Positions 1 through 11,201 of a stretch of DNA of 64,000 bases are shown here, piece by piece; positions within the stretch are counted from its first letter, which is position 1; every line of letters begins with the position of its first letter. A program made the translations under genes and the position numbers. Origin of the DNA: Capronia americana (Eukaryota > Ascomycota > Eurotiomycetes > Chaetothyriales > Herpotrichiellaceae); assembly GCA_016110215.1 (NCBI GenBank), contig JADWQD010000013.1, forward strand, positions 310,001 to 374,000, read 5' to 3'. The notes under the pieces were generated by a model, which was given only the letters and a program-made list of their open reading frames with translations, was not told the origin of the DNA and did no database searches.

Positions 1-164
1 CAGGTCGTTCCGGCATCCACTACAAGAACATCCATTTCTTTGGCGACAAGGCTTTCCCGGGAGGAAATGACTGGGAAATCTATGAGGATCCTCGTACGAT
101 CGGCCACGCTGTCAAGGGTCCTGAGGACACCATAGCGCAACTCAAGAAGCTCTTTGATCTCTGA
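1..164 (+). CDS. SEC53: Phosphomannomutase, C-terminal part (gene cut by window edge)
   Basis: Only the last ~53 codons are in the window. Codons start at position 3 and the stop TGA is at 162-164. The translation contains HFFGDKAFPGGNDWEIYEDP and then RTIGHAVKGPEDT, the hallmark C-terminus of eukaryotic phosphomannomutase (Sec53/PMM2, HAD superfamily, cap-type IIB). The FGDK and GGND residues belong to the Mg2+/HAD active-site region. The enzyme converts mannose-6-phosphate to mannose-1-phosphate in the cytosol for GDP-mannose synthesis, which feeds N- and O-glycosylation and GPI anchors. The family ends a few residues after this motif, so the 3' end is complete. No frameshift is visible. 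Whether an intron lies just upstream cannot be judged from this window. Confidence 0.95.
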   Translation, partial: GRSGIHYKNIHFFGDKAFPGGNDWEIYEDPRTIGHAVKGPEDTIAQLKKLFDL

Positions 165-1740
165 CTTGCAGCTCACATCTGATGGTTAAGCAGCAATGAT
201 TGTCTTTTCGATTCGACATTTCACCACAGGCATGATGAACTATTGCATGCGGGTTTACAGATTAGAAGGATCTCGCGGGTCAGACAGTTGCCCAGTGCAC
301 TCAGCGGATAGAATGATGGACGAAAAGCCATGGGACTATGTCTAGCAATTCGAGCCGGAGTTGAATCACAATAGAAGAAATCAGGTTTCACAGGTTTCCG
401 ATCTGCAGATGCCTTTACCCCTGCTCCTCGGTCGTTCATCTCTCGCATGTCTCGAGTCCGGATCCAGCCGGCTCGTGAGTGTTGCATTTCAGAAGCATTC
501 AACGTGGTGGCTTGTCACAATCTCCAGCTCGAATACTCTCCAGGATATCTAGGAAAGCAGGTCTCGATGCGCCCTTCCATGCGACTCAACTCCATTCCTA
601 ATGAGTACTGTGTAAGAGTACAGAGTACGCGTCCTGCGTTGATCTTTCCGTGGGGTGAGCCACGTTTCCAGCTGCGCCACAGTTTCTACGCAACGCCTCC
701 AACAGGCTTCACGAACACAGCGCCATAATCCCACCATTCGGACCACGAGTACACCCATCCTTTTGCTCTTGAAAGGAGACATGATTTTCGAATGTTCTAC
801 GACGGCCAGCTGGACCTCAGCCCACTATTACCGTCCCGTGGTACCGGCACATCACTTCTCTACGACGATTATGCGCCGGATTTCACAAACAGTGATTTAT
901 TATTCAGCACCTCGCGCACAATTCAGAGGTACCTTAGATAGTAATCTATTCGCAGGCACAAGCATAAGCACAAGCACAAGCACGGTGTCCTGACGAGATA
1001 TATCCCTCTATGTTCAGCAGCTGGCGCAACCGGCAATACGTTGATGGTAATATCCACCATGCATCGATTAGGCTGTAGGTATTTCCGTACATCCCATCAA
1101 TCACACCAGAGGCACCGCACGCCCGCGGAACTGTGCAGGGATAGACCGATCTGCCGGTGGCACACGTAATTCAAACAAGACCAGCTCGTGAGTCTGAGCA
1201 TCGAGTTACTCGTAGTTCACAAATCAAGACCTTTACAGTTGAACTCACGACCCACGGACGGGGGCTCACGCCACAGGCGTCTCTGAAACAAGCTGGAAGA
1301 TTCGTAGCAGAGAGGTGCTCGGACGAGTACTACCCACGCCAGCCACGGCTACGCATCATCGCATCGAAGCCAGGACAATCAGTGGCTGTGCAACACCCTA
1401 CTCGTACGATCGAATCGGAGTTCCTCAACACGCGTGATCGACGGGGGTGAGCAAGCTGATCACCGCATCCAAGTTCCTTTTATAGTCCGGCGCAACGTTT
1501 TAGTGCGGGCTTTGGGCGAATGAAATGCCCCCGCGCGGAAAGGGACCTCGGATGGAGGATGGTGCACGCATCATTGTGGCGCTCGCTGTGGCGTGCGCAG
1601 GACGAGTAAAGAGCATACAGTACGAGTGCAGGCAGAGAGAGAGAGGGTGCTTAAACTTGTGGGATAGCACAACTGTAACATACGTTATGTATGTATATGT
1701 ATATGTGTAAGATATCAAATAGATATCGTCTGCCCACGGC
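165..1740. other. Intergenic region downstream of SEC53
   Basis: I see no supportable gene. Base composition is mixed and the open frames are short with no family resemblance. The stretch holds small tandem repeats: AAGCAC-type hexamers at about 958-985 and an AT/GT tract (TATGTA units) at about 1684-1708. The SEC53 terminator presumably lies in the first 200 bases, but no clear signal is seen. Confidence 0.6.
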
Positions 1741-2086
1741 GCTCACACCACTCTCACTTACTCAATCACTCACTCACTCTTACTCTTATTCCCATTCATC
1801 CCATGCGCTCTTATTGACCTTTCTCACTCGCTTTCTCATCTCCGGCACTTCAACACGCACGGCATATCCTGAATCACAAGACAATCGAGTCGAGCCATAT
1901 TCTTAATACCGTCCACAGACACCAGTCATTAGACACCAACCATCAACCACCAACCACCAACCACCAGACAAGAGACGAGAGACGAGAGACAAGAAGCGAA
2001 CCCGAATAATCGACCCTCTCTCTCCCTCTGCTCATAACTCCGTACTCCGTACTCCGCACGAATACACCAGCAAGCACAACTCGCCA
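1741..2086 (+). promoter_or_regulatory. Pyrimidine- then CA-rich leader before the small ORF
   Basis: A CT/CA-rich tract (CTCACT and TCACTCACTC units, about 1741-1850) is followed by CAACCACC repeats (about 1934-1967), GAGACGAGA repeats (about 1970-1993) and TACTCCG repeats (about 2034-2060). Pyrimidine tracts just upstream of transcription starts followed by A/C-rich untranslated leaders are common in well-expressed filamentous-fungal genes, so this looks like core promoter plus 5' leader of the ORF at 2087. One tiny upstream ORF of four codons starts at about 1803. The assignment is inferred. Confidence 0.4.
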
Positions 2087-2227
2087 ATGCGGACGACCCT
2101 CCGGCGCAGCCTCTCCGGCGGTCTGAAGAAAGGATGCTCCCTGCCCGAACAACTGTACTGCGGCATCGCGCACACGGTGCTCCTCTTCTGGGAGTACGGC
2201 CAGATGGTGCGCCGGGCGCCCAGTTGA
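2087..2227 (+). CDS. Small GC3-rich ORF, 46 aa, unknown function
   Basis: An ATG-to-TGA ORF of 46 codons that is too short for usual gene callers. It begins MRTTLRRSLSGGLKKGCSLP and ends with an aromatic/hydrophobic segment (LLFWEYGQM) and a basic tail. Forty of 46 codons end in G or C, while the flanking sequence is A-rich and repetitive, which is the pattern expected of an expressed coding island. It contains two cysteines (positions 17 and 25) and a basic N-terminus. It has neither a convincing signal peptide nor a full transmembrane helix. It sits behind a CT/CA-rich leader and converges on the amino acid permease gene. I do not recognise a family. It could also be the first exon of a longer gene, but no partner exon was found downstream, where sequence becomes microsatellite. 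Confidence 0.45.
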   Translation: MRTTLRRSLSGGLKKGCSLPEQLYCGIAHTVLLFWEYGQMVRRAPS

Positions 2228-2761
2228 GTCGGTCCCGGAAACGATATGACTCACGCGATGAACACGATGAATACCAATGAATACCAATACACCAATGAAA
2301 CAGTGAAATAGTAAAACAGTGAAACTCAGAGAAGAAGAAGAGGAAGAAGAAGCAGAAGAAGCAGAAGAAGAGCTTGAATCGAACGCCCGGACCAGACAAG
2401 GCACTCACACACTCACACACACTCACACACACACCCACACACACACTCACACACTCACACGGAACCAACAAGTCGAATAAGTCGATAAGTCGAATCGAAT
2501 AGAATCGACAAACCAGAGAGTGCGAAAAGTGTGGGCGGATCCAACAACCCAGTTCATTTGTTTTTTTTCTGGACTGTTCGGTAGCGTACTCGTAGTAGCC
2601 TTTCCGGACAATGTGCTGCTAGATAACTGGATCTAAATCCGACTCTGACTGCCCGCACGATCTCCCGCTCGATACTCTGAGAGACCAGGAGACTGGGGAG
2701 GTCGAAAAGTTAAAAAAAACATTACAGATTCCCTTCCGTAACAGATCCGCTCCGTAGCAGA
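2228..2761. repeat. Microsatellite-rich convergent spacer
   Basis: This is the 3' region of the small ORF and of the permease. It holds GAATACCAAT tandem units (about 2269-2297), a GAAGAAGAAGAG purine tract (2331-2371) and a nearly pure CA/CTCACA microsatellite (about 2402-2460). Minus-strand open frames through this tract are by-products of the repeats. No gene is supported. Confidence 0.75.
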
Positions 2762-4793
2762 TCAGAAGATCGCACGACTCAGCCGTCTCCCGACGCTGGA
2801 CCGTCGAGGCTCGGGCTCATCATCATCCGGGATATCCTCAAAGTCTCTGCGACCCGTATCGAGATCCATCTCGTGGACCTTGACCAGGAAGGTCCTGTCG
2901 CGGGTCCAGAGCTTCCAGAAGGCGAACAGGGCGATGGCGATCGGGGCGGCGATGTAGCTCTCGAAAAAGGCCTCGGCGCCGCCGGTCGGGTTGCCGCCGA
3001 TGGGGAACAGCGAGACGTAGAAGGTGGCGGCCAGGCAGATGACGACGAGGAACAGGCCGACGTAGCTGCCGATGACGCCGACCTGGGAGCGGAAGGGGAG
3101 GTCGTCGAGCGAGCGGCCGGCGGCCTTCCACCCGGCGCGGAACCGGATGTGGCTGAGGCAGATGGAGCCCCAGACGAAGAAGGACGACAGGCCCGTGACG
3201 GCGAGCAGCCAGTTGAACACGGTCGAGCCGGTCGCGGCCTCGTTGATGAACGCCAGCAGGCCAAAGAGCATCTGGATGATGACGGGCCACACGGGGCGGC
3301 CCTTCTTGTCGATCCACGCGAGCCACTTGGGCCCCATGCCGCCCTGGGCGAGCGCTTGCATGGTGCGCGTCGAGCCGTACGTGCACGAGTTGGCCACGGA
3401 GATGACGGAGATGGTGATGACGGTGTTGAAGACCGACGGCAGGCCCTTGACCCCGGCGTACTTGATGGCCAGCACGAACGGCGACGCCTTGGTGTTGGCG
3501 CCGTGCGAGTTGAGCAGGTCGGGCGAGCCGTTGGGCACGATGAGGCCCATGATCAGGAGCGAGATGACGTAGAAGCCCGTGATGCGCCAGAAGACCTGCT
3601 TGGTCGCCTTGGGCAGCGATTTGCGCGGGTTGGCCGCCTCGGCCGCCGCGAGACCGACGAGCTCGGTTCCTCCAAAGGCAAACGCGGCGGTGACGAAGAC
3701 GGAGCAGAAGCCCTTGAAGCCTGATGTAGCATCAGTATTGCGCCGCGTTCCTAGTTGTGGGAATTCATTTTCTCTTACCATTGCGGAAAGCCTTGTTCCC
3801 GTGTTCGGAATCATCCCAGAATCGGAAGCCGATGTATCCACGGTCGTCTCCGGGTATGCCACCACAGTCGACGATGATGCCAAAGATGATGAACCCAATA
3901 ACGGCAATGATCTTGATGATGCCGAGGACGAATTCAACTGTTTGAGATTATTCCGTCAACTCAGCCGTCTCTCTCTCTCTCGCCTTTTGGATCTCGGTCT
4001 CCGGGGGGGAGGGTGGGTGCGACTTACCCTCTCCATAGCCTCTGACGCCGAAAAACTGGACGACGATCAATATTGTGAGGAAGACGGCGATCCAAATCCC
4101 GATGTTGTAGTGGTGCCAATAGTCGATTGTCAAACCTGGGTAGCTTCATCAGTCTCGTATCACCTGAAGCGGTTGTGGGAGTGGGGCGCTTACCCGCAGC
4201 GGTGATTTCGAAGGGTAGTGTGATGAGCCAGCCGATGGCCTGATCACCTCGCCGTTAGAACTGAAACGCCCAATTTTTCGTGACGCACGTACATATTGCC
4301 AACCCATGGCGAAGCCCTGTATTGCTCTCAGTCAGATGATAGTCTAATCAATTGGGCGGGGGCCGGGACGTGGGGACGAACCCAAGCAGGATCGATGAAG
4401 CGCACGCCGTAGACGTAGAAGGCTCCGTTGACCGGGTACAGCACCGCCAGCTCACCGAGCGCCTGGACGGTACACAAGAGCATGACGCCGATGATGATGA
4501 AACCGAGGAGCAGCGACGCTGGGCCACCGGACTGGAGGGCGGAACCCGAGCTGACGAAGAGACCGGCGCCGATAGAGCCACCTGCGAGACATCGGTGTCA
4601 GTAGGACGGCGTCACAGGACGGGTGCAGGAGAAAATGCCCACCGATGGCAATCATCTGCATGTGCCGTCCCTGCAGGCCGCGGCTGAGCTTCGCCGGTTG
4701 CTGAGTTCCCTCCTCGACATCGTGGGCGATGTTGGTGGGCGTGGCCTCCTTGGAGTCGTGGCCGACCTTCTCGCCATACGCGGTGTTGACCAT
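2762..4793 (-). CDS. Amino acid permease (AAT/YAT family, INDA1/GAP1-like)
   Basis: A seven-exon gene encoding about 548 aa: 4793-4643, 4581-4382, 4316-4293, 4239-4194, 4135-4028, 3937-3779 and 3720-2762. All junctions have GT-AG ends and the frame is continuous, including a 24-nt microexon (GFAMGWQY). The cytosolic N-terminus leads into the first helix of the APC/AAT fold (IGGSIGAGLFVSSGSAL, about residues 49-65), and later segments include ELAVLYPVNGAF, FGGTELVGLAAAEAANPRK and SVANSCTYGSTRTMQALA, all typical of fungal amino acid permeases with twelve membrane spans. The C-tail is acidic, then basic. The product should be a plasma-membrane H+/amino acid symporter; substrate range cannot be read from sequence. 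The upstream region contains four HGATAR-type motifs, suggesting nitrogen (AreA-type GATA) control. The protein ends RLSRAIF. Confidence 0.92.
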
Positions 4794-6751
4794 GATGGGC
4801 GCCGTGGGGGGAAATGAAGGTACGCAGTCGCACAGGGAACGTGTGGCTAACAGACAGACAGGAAGCGAGAGAGCAGAGCGCGCAGGCGAGAAAGTGAGCG
4901 TCCTGACCCCGAGTCTTTATCAATGCAGCTCAACGCACAGCTCCATACTTACGCAGGCCGGACAGTTTCCAGAAGGTCAAGCCGATCGACCTGCCCCAAG
5001 CAGCGGCAAGCATTGCAGCTCGTGTCTTGGAACAAGCTTGCTTATCTTGGTCGTGCTCACTGGCTCTCTGCCTCGCCACGCGATACCAGGGTGTCAGTGA
5101 GGTTAGACAGGCACGGCCAAGGCTGACCGGAATACAGGGAACGTCCGTGGGATGGCGGGGGATCAAGTCCAATTTGAGTTGGCGAGCCAGTCGACGCCTG
5201 CCTTGGCCGGCAGTGGTTGTAGTCTTTCCCATACGAGGCACCAGGTCGCTCACTCCAAGGGCTTCCTAGGGGATCGCCTAGGCCGACGGGGTTGGTCCTT
5301 GCGATTTCGAGATAAGGGAATGGGCTGGGGGGGTGGGGGGAGGTATCAAGCCAATCACCGCCCAGGGTATCGTCGCATCCCCCGAGCGGCGTTGCCCAGC
5401 TTCGGCTTCACGAGAGAGGGCCGACATGCTCGGGGGAGCACAAGCATTCCTGGTAGGCTTTCCGCCGTGCCAACATGCGTTTGCTTGATTTGAGGTTGCA
5501 CCCATCACAGCCCGCTGCAGCCATAGCGTCTTCCCGCGGCGAGCGCTTCGTGTCCCCTCGCAAACCGCCCCAACGACGTTACGGGAAGGTGACCTGCGTC
5601 CGCAGCCGATCCGATAAGAACACCGCCTGGATCGCCATTGCGGATACTACAAGGCATCGTCGTCCGGGCATGTCCAAGCACAGGGCTGAGAAGCCCGACC
5701 ACGTCGGTGGCTGCGGCTGCTGACTAAGTCCCCGGCCATGCGTGCCAAATGCCCTTCATTGCAGCAAGACGCGATCGGCCCAGTGAATGGCGACATGCGA
5801 GCGCGAATCACAAGCCAAGGTTGGGTCGGTCAAGAAGAGGAAGAGGAAAGCGCAGAGAGAAAAGAAAACAACGAGGTGTGCACGGATACGACCTTTCGAA
5901 GGGGCAAACGTAACCGAGTGCATGCAAGCAGCCACCAGAGCTGCGGTGATCTCTCGCCCAACCACCTTCGGAAGCCTGGGGACGGACTCTGTTCGTCGAG
6001 GTTGGAAGGATCATGTCAAATGGCGGCAGAGAAGGCGAGGCCTTGGATGTCAACAGCACCAGAGAAAGAGAGATATATGACTGTGAAAGAAACGACGGTT
6101 TGCTTAATAAACACTTGTACTTGGCAGGGCGTAGGATATGCTCACGCTGCTCGGTATGAGTGTGACTTCATCCTCCAACATTAATCATCGTATCATGTAC
6201 ATGTCTCGATGATTGGCCCAGTCCAACTGAGGGCAAGTGCCTTTCAGGCTTGCCACCAGCGTCTCTGCTACGGTGGCAACGCTCCAAACTGCGGACCAAG
6301 TACTGCCCTGCGGTAATGCATATGCCCGACGACTAGCAACTACTGTGGCTTGAGGTGAAATGTCCCCGCAATCGAATGAGGTAAGGAAAAGCTGGCAAAC
6401 TTGTCGACATTGGACGAACAGAACCGTAACCAAGGACCTGTTGTCGAGCCGGAAATGATCTCTATTGGGATCATGTCGTTATGTGCTCACTTCTACTAAC
6501 GTCTCTGTACGTCACATCGTCGCCAACCATCTTCTATATCCACGGGTCTTTGCCCTGTTATCAACGGCTTTCGTCGCTCCGCAGCATCCTTTCTCGAGTC
6601 CCGTTTGGAAGGAGGACATCATCTCAGCATTTTGTGGCCCTGTTTCCTCCAGAACCTCGTCATCCAGTGCAAAAATGACTGATCCACCAGCGCCATCGCT
6701 GTGTACGAAAAAAATAAAATTGGGGAAAATCGTAAGATCGGCAGCGTCAAG
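4794..6751. other. Long intergenic region upstream of the permease
   Basis: No gene is supported. Short open frames (for example 5738-6184, plus) have no family resemblance and poor coding character. Four GATA-factor type hexamers lie on the permease-proximal side (4917-4922, 5042-5047, 5310-5315, 5612-5617). The distal part should hold the 3' untranslated region of the arrestin-like gene. Confidence 0.6.
4917..5617. promoter_or_regulatory. Cluster of four HGATAR (AreA/GATA-type) motifs
   Basis: TGATAA (reverse, 4917-4922), AGATAA (reverse, 5042-5047), AGATAA (5310-5315) and CGATAA (5612-5617) lie 124 to 820 bp upstream of the amino acid permease start. HGATAR is the site bound by fungal nitrogen GATA factors. 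A hexamer this short also occurs by chance, so function is inferred only from the match with the gene's role. Confidence 0.35.
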
Positions 6752-9116
6752 CTAGCGCTCATACTGCGGCAGGTCCGGCCCCGCGTGGTCATGGTTCAAG
6801 GTGTCTACACTGTACTCGTGGTGCTCATCAATCGTGGGCGCAGTTGGCGCTATGGAGGCAACAGCCGCGCTGCGAGGAGCCGCTGCTTCATCTTCCACGG
6901 GTGGCGCACTGGTTTGCGCAAAAAGCCGACGCCGCTCAAGCTCTTGCTTGTCATCGCTGTGACTAGCATTGCTAATAGGAGGTGGCAGGGGCGGAGGAGA
7001 TGCTGAATACGGTCGTACGGTATCCCCAGACCTCGTGGACGACGTAACGGAAGCGGCAGGATTCAATGTCGACGGTGTCCTGCTTCCATCATTTGAATGC
7101 CCAATCCCTTCTGGTGCAGAATCCGACGACAGATCTGGGGCTGTCGGAGCCATCGGAACTGCGCCGCGGGAGCTTTCACCTTCCTCTGGAGGTTGACTTG
7201 GGACCAGTAGCTGTTCCAGCCGGCGAAGTCGAGCTTTCTCGTCCTCCTCTTGAGGGTGCGGAGGAGAAATCATCTCAGGGCCCGGAGTGGGATACTCTGG
7301 GTAGTAATTCGGCTCATATCCATAGTCGTATCCGTAGCCCTCGTAGTAGGGATATGCCGCCTCATCATAGTGCTGTCCTTCATAAGCGCCGTCGTGATAG
7401 TGCCAGTCGCGCCAACCCTGCTCTGGGCCCAGTGTCGTATTCTCGGGAACTTGGTACTCGGCTTGCTTGTTTTGTCGTCGCTTCCTGCCACTATCTTGCG
7501 TGCCGACCACAAGTGACATTTCAAACGTGATGACACTCTTGGTTCGACGCAATGCAGATGTATCCAGGATTGAATGCGACCAATCCGAGGTGATCTGATT
7601 GCCAGCATCAGAACTCGGGGAGAATGTGGGCTCACTGGAAGTAAGTCTCGGCCACAATCGCGTTTCTCCCAGTTTACCGAACAAGTCCACCACTACCTCT
7701 ACATGATACGTGAAAGAGATCATGCTTCCTGGCACATTGGAGATGCTCGGAAACGCGGCGTCGGGGATTTTCAGAGATGTCGTAATGTCTGCGGTCATGG
7801 TATTCGGGTTGACGATCAGCATGGTGGAAGATTGAGCAAGATCCTTCCGGAACGCGCTGTTGGGCGAGGCCGCAGAGAAGTACAGCCCGCCGAGCCCCGT
7901 TCGCGACTTGGGATAGACGTCTTCGTATTCCATTTTCTTGTCCTTTCCTGACCGGTTCGGAAGTGGAAGGGGAGGATGCATATCGATTCGTGCCAGCCGA
8001 TACAGGGTGGCAATCACCATCCCCCGTGCGTCAGCCTTGGTGTGTGTTACGGATACTCGAATCGGTACCATGTCACCGGGCAACGCTCCATGCCTCGGTA
8101 GCTCTGTAGTGGCGGTGATGGTGTTGGCAGATGATGACGTCGTATTGCTTCGAGCATCACTGTTCTGCGGGCTCGACTTGCGCGCGGGCGAGTCGTTGTC
8201 AACAACATGAAAGCTCGGAGAACTTGTCGTCGTCCCGTTCGTGTGCACTGTTTCTTCGCTGGGTGCCGGGCTCAACGGAGGGACAGCCACGGAATTCGTG
8301 CTCCGGCTGGCGGTGCTAGTCTGAGTATTGTTCCGTGTTAAGCGTCCAGCACCCGCGCTCGACGTCGTCTGGGTGGTTACGGACGAGGCAGGCTTGACAA
8401 TCTTGACTTTGCCACGTCTCGAGAGTGGCTCCAACGTGACGACGCGGGATTTCGGGGTAGACATTGGCTCGATGTCAATCAGATCTTGGAATTTTATCTT
8501 GGTGCTGCGGCTGGTCGTCGGGCTGATCGTGGTTGGGCGGGTTAGGGTTGCAGTGATCATGTAAGATATTGTGCCTCGCTCGAACTGTCGCACCATCAGC
8601 ATCACCCCAACGACGGCGAAAGAATCAACCCACGTCAATAGTGCTCGGGAGACCCTTGGTGGGGAAAGAAACCTCAAATGCAAACTTATAGACCTGTTTC
8701 TTGAGAAAGCCATTGCCACAGAGGACCTGCTCTTGCTGGAAGAGCGACGCCAGGCCGTTGCCGTGATATTGCACCCCTCTTGATCCTTGCCCGTTGACCA
8801 GTCCTTCGGCTGCCGGCACCCCGTCACCGGGTGGTATCTGATGCTTGTAAACTTTGGCGTACCCGTGTAAAGCGACAACGAGATGGGTGATATCGAAACC
8901 TTTCAAAACAGTGAGAACGACTTGCCCTTTGACCGTCTGACCCGGGGAGTATGTTCTGAAAGGATCCTCAGGCTCGATGGCAATGTCGAACATGTTCCGT
9001 GCATGTTTCGCGAGGGGGTTGGTCAAAAAGGACAGTATTGACCGAGGCCGTGGCACTGGCGGGTTGGGGTTCGTGAGTAGAGACTCGAGGGGCATCGCCG
9101 TCAGGATCTGAGCCAT
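6752..9116 (-). CDS. Arrestin-domain protein
   Basis: Two exons (9116-8634 and 8584-6752) encode about 771 aa. The N-terminal exon carries an arrestin-N lobe (about residues 42-160: FDIAIEPEDPFRTYSPGQTV, then VVLTVLKGFDITHLVVALHG). The start of exon 2 continues it (FERGTISYMITATLTRP). An inserted Ser/Thr-rich linker of roughly 100 residues follows, then an arrestin-C-like lobe (ALPGDMVPIRVSVTHTKADA). The remainder is disordered and rich in Tyr, Pro and Glu (YYEGYGYDYGYEPNYYPEYP). Fungal alpha-arrestins usually act as adaptors for the Rsp5/HulA ubiquitin ligase in endocytosis of nutrient transporters, or in pH sensing. No PPxY motif was seen, so the usual ligase docking is not evident here. 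The membrane-traffic role is inferred from the fold. Isolated on both sides by spacers longer than 1.4 kb. Confidence 0.85.
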
Positions 9117-10577
9117 GCAGTGCTATAAGGGAGGAGTCAGGCAGCGCATCGTCGTCGCGACATGCAGACACAGCGACGTGTGTTTCGAGTGAGGAGGGTT
9201 ATGGTGTCGAGAATTTCCCCAAGTGGTAGAAAGGCTCAGGATGCGCATTTAATGCTGAGGGTTGAGGCTGGGGGGAACGACCGTCAGCTTCGTCATCAAT
9301 TAGACCCGGTTGTGCGCAACAGTCGCAGCCCGGTATTGTTATAAGTCTCGTGTAACAGGTGAGATGTGAATGAGCCACGCATGCACAACGTCGACGGCGT
9401 GCATCCAGTGCTGAGTTCGAATGGTGGACGCGGTCGACGAGTGCAGGACGGTTGGAGGCGCTCGCGGAGACGGCGTACGCCTGCTGCGACGGTGGATGGC
9501 AGGGAGACGATGTGTCGTATGCTCAAGGACTACTCGGTCGCGCGATGAGGCGCAGGCTGCGGTCACAACGGCTGCGATGCAGGTTTCCAAACAGAAATCT
9601 GGCCAAGCTTCGGTGGTGAAGCGTGATGAACCCACGGCGATGGAAGCTGGGGTATCTGGATGATGCTTGTCTGCAAATTCAAGCTTCTGTGCTTGGCAGG
9701 TCGAGAACTCGGTGGGCTGATGGTGAGCAGGAGAAGGACAAGACAAGAAGTGGGAGCAACGAGGCCACCAGAACTCGGGGACGCACGATCGGGCTTAGGC
9801 GTGTTTGGGGGCGCAGTCCGGGTCGCCTCCAGTTGGTGGCCACTGGCTCCACGGCCCCTTCCCACCTGCGCCAGAATTGTGATTGGTGTCCCATTCGCGG
9901 CACCTGCGGAGTGGCCGCAACGCGAGAATCGCATGATCAGATTGCAGCACGCCGTCCCTACAATAGCTACAAGTACAGACAGTTATAGAAGAGGTCGATC
10001 AGGGACATCAACCATGCTTTGCCGGTTGCTGTTTTCTGCGGATTGAGTGTCGAAAAAGAGAGACCAAAGAGGCCGAGTTTCGCCCCATTTGGCAAGGAAC
10101 GAAACCATGGCTGAAGCATGCGTGGCACGCATGGAAATGACTACGTAGGATTGTTGCCCCATTTTGTAAGGCCTGCCTGCTGCCACTCGGGCGACTTCGG
10201 GGTGGGCAGGCGTCAAACTTTTTCATCAGGGCAGGTGTAGGCGGGAAGGCGCACCAGGGACCACTGAGCACCAAGAGCGCTTTTGCGGAGTGCAGCATGA
10301 CCAAGACACCTATCCAGTCAGACGACGACCGACGACAGCTGGAGCGACACGTCGTGAATAAGCCAGACGTCGGTAAACCCACATCGAGAGCCAGTCTGGA
10401 GAATTCGCCCTCCTTTGGTCTAGTATGCGACTGGTCTTCTGACCCGACCATTGTACGTGGCCTGTTACAACGGTCTAGACGAACCGTGCGACTTTGCAGT
10501 GCTGGATACTACGCAAAATCTTAGCCTCACCGCAGCATCGTAATCTGCGAGTTCGAGGGTCAAATGAGAGCAGGGCT
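9117..10577. other. Intergenic region between arrestin-like gene and RRN10-like gene
   Basis: Nothing recognisable. The open frames on both strands are short and unrelated to known families. It presumably contains the promoter of the arrestin-like gene on the left and the 3' flank of the RRN10-like gene on the right. Confidence 0.55.
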
Positions 10578-11201
10578 TCAACGTCGTTGTTTCTTCGCCG
10601 GTGACTCGTCCTCCTTCAAGCTGTCCTCGTCCTCACCCTGCTCTGGTCTGGTAGCCCTCGCCGGCTTTACTCTACCCTTGACCTGATGTTTGGTCAATTT
10701 TGTTTCGTCCAATCCGTGTTCCAGCCCCTGGGGCTCCACGAAGACCATATCCCCGTTCTGACCTAGAACCCCTTTCACCGCTTCCTCCAGGAGAACGCCG
10801 ATCGCAATGAGAGCTGTCTCATCAAGAGACTTGAAGTCGAATCTGCCTCCTTGTTCCGCTGCACAGCCGTAGAAATCCGACGCGTAGGTGTGGATTGCCT
10901 TCAGCATCTCGGACTCTGGCAACTTGCTCGAGTTAGGGAGCGCGCTCGCCACATCGTAGTCCTGATAGATCAAATCTTCGGGAACTGTGGTTCGGCCGAG
11001 AAGGACTTCTTCCGGTGAGATGGGCAAAACGTTTTCCGACTGTCGCTGTTCCTGGGTCAGGAACCCGTTTAGGCCCGCCCGCCCGGCGACGGCATCGTAG
11101 AGAGTGATCCGCCGCGGAGGTCTGGATGACAGCCTATCTCCAGGCTCGACCTCGTCTGCCGCACCGTGTGCCGGAGAGGCATGTTCGCGGCTACCCGCCA
11201 T
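10578..11201 (-). CDS. RRN10-like subunit of the Pol I upstream activation factor
   Basis: A single-exon ORF of 207 aa. The core (about residues 58-145) reads PISPEEVLLGRTTVPEDLIY, then a helix with IHTYASDFYGCAAEQGG and SLDETALIAIGVLLEEAVKG. This matches the yeast Rrn10 pattern of a Y-A aromatic helix followed by a D-E-T-(A/S)-L-I-x-x-G-x-L-(L/I)-E block. Rrn10 belongs to UAF (with Rrn5, Rrn9, Uaf30 and histones), which binds the rDNA upstream element and recruits RNA polymerase I. The C-tail is charged and ends KKQRR, a possible nuclear signal. The ATG at 11201 is the first in frame, but a 13-codon upstream ORF (11232-11191) overlaps it, so start choice or an unseen first exon remains open. 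Family assignment is from memory of the motif. Confidence 0.68.
   Translation of the reverse strand: MAGSREHASPAHGAADEVEPGDRLSSRPPRRITLYDAVAGRAGLNGFLTQEQRQSENVLPISPEEVLLGRTTVPEDLIYQDYDVASALPNSSKLPESEMLKAIHTYASDFYGCAAEQGGRFDFKSLDETALIAIGVLLEEAVKGVLGQNGDMVFVEPQGLEHGLDETKLTKHQVKGRVKPARATRPEQGEDEDSLKEDESPAKKQRR

Noticed and set aside
1929..2471. Minus-strand frames of 180 and 153 codons
   Set aside because: They run through the CA, GAA and CAACC repeats, giving Cys/Val/Ser runs; a by-product of low complexity and antisense to the leader and small ORF.
2873..3724. Plus-strand 283-codon frame
   Set aside because: Antisense to the permease; a GC3-bias artefact with Glu/Asp/Arg-rich composition.
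8541..8560. TTAGGGT telomere-like string
   Set aside because: Single copy, inside the arrestin-like coding exon.
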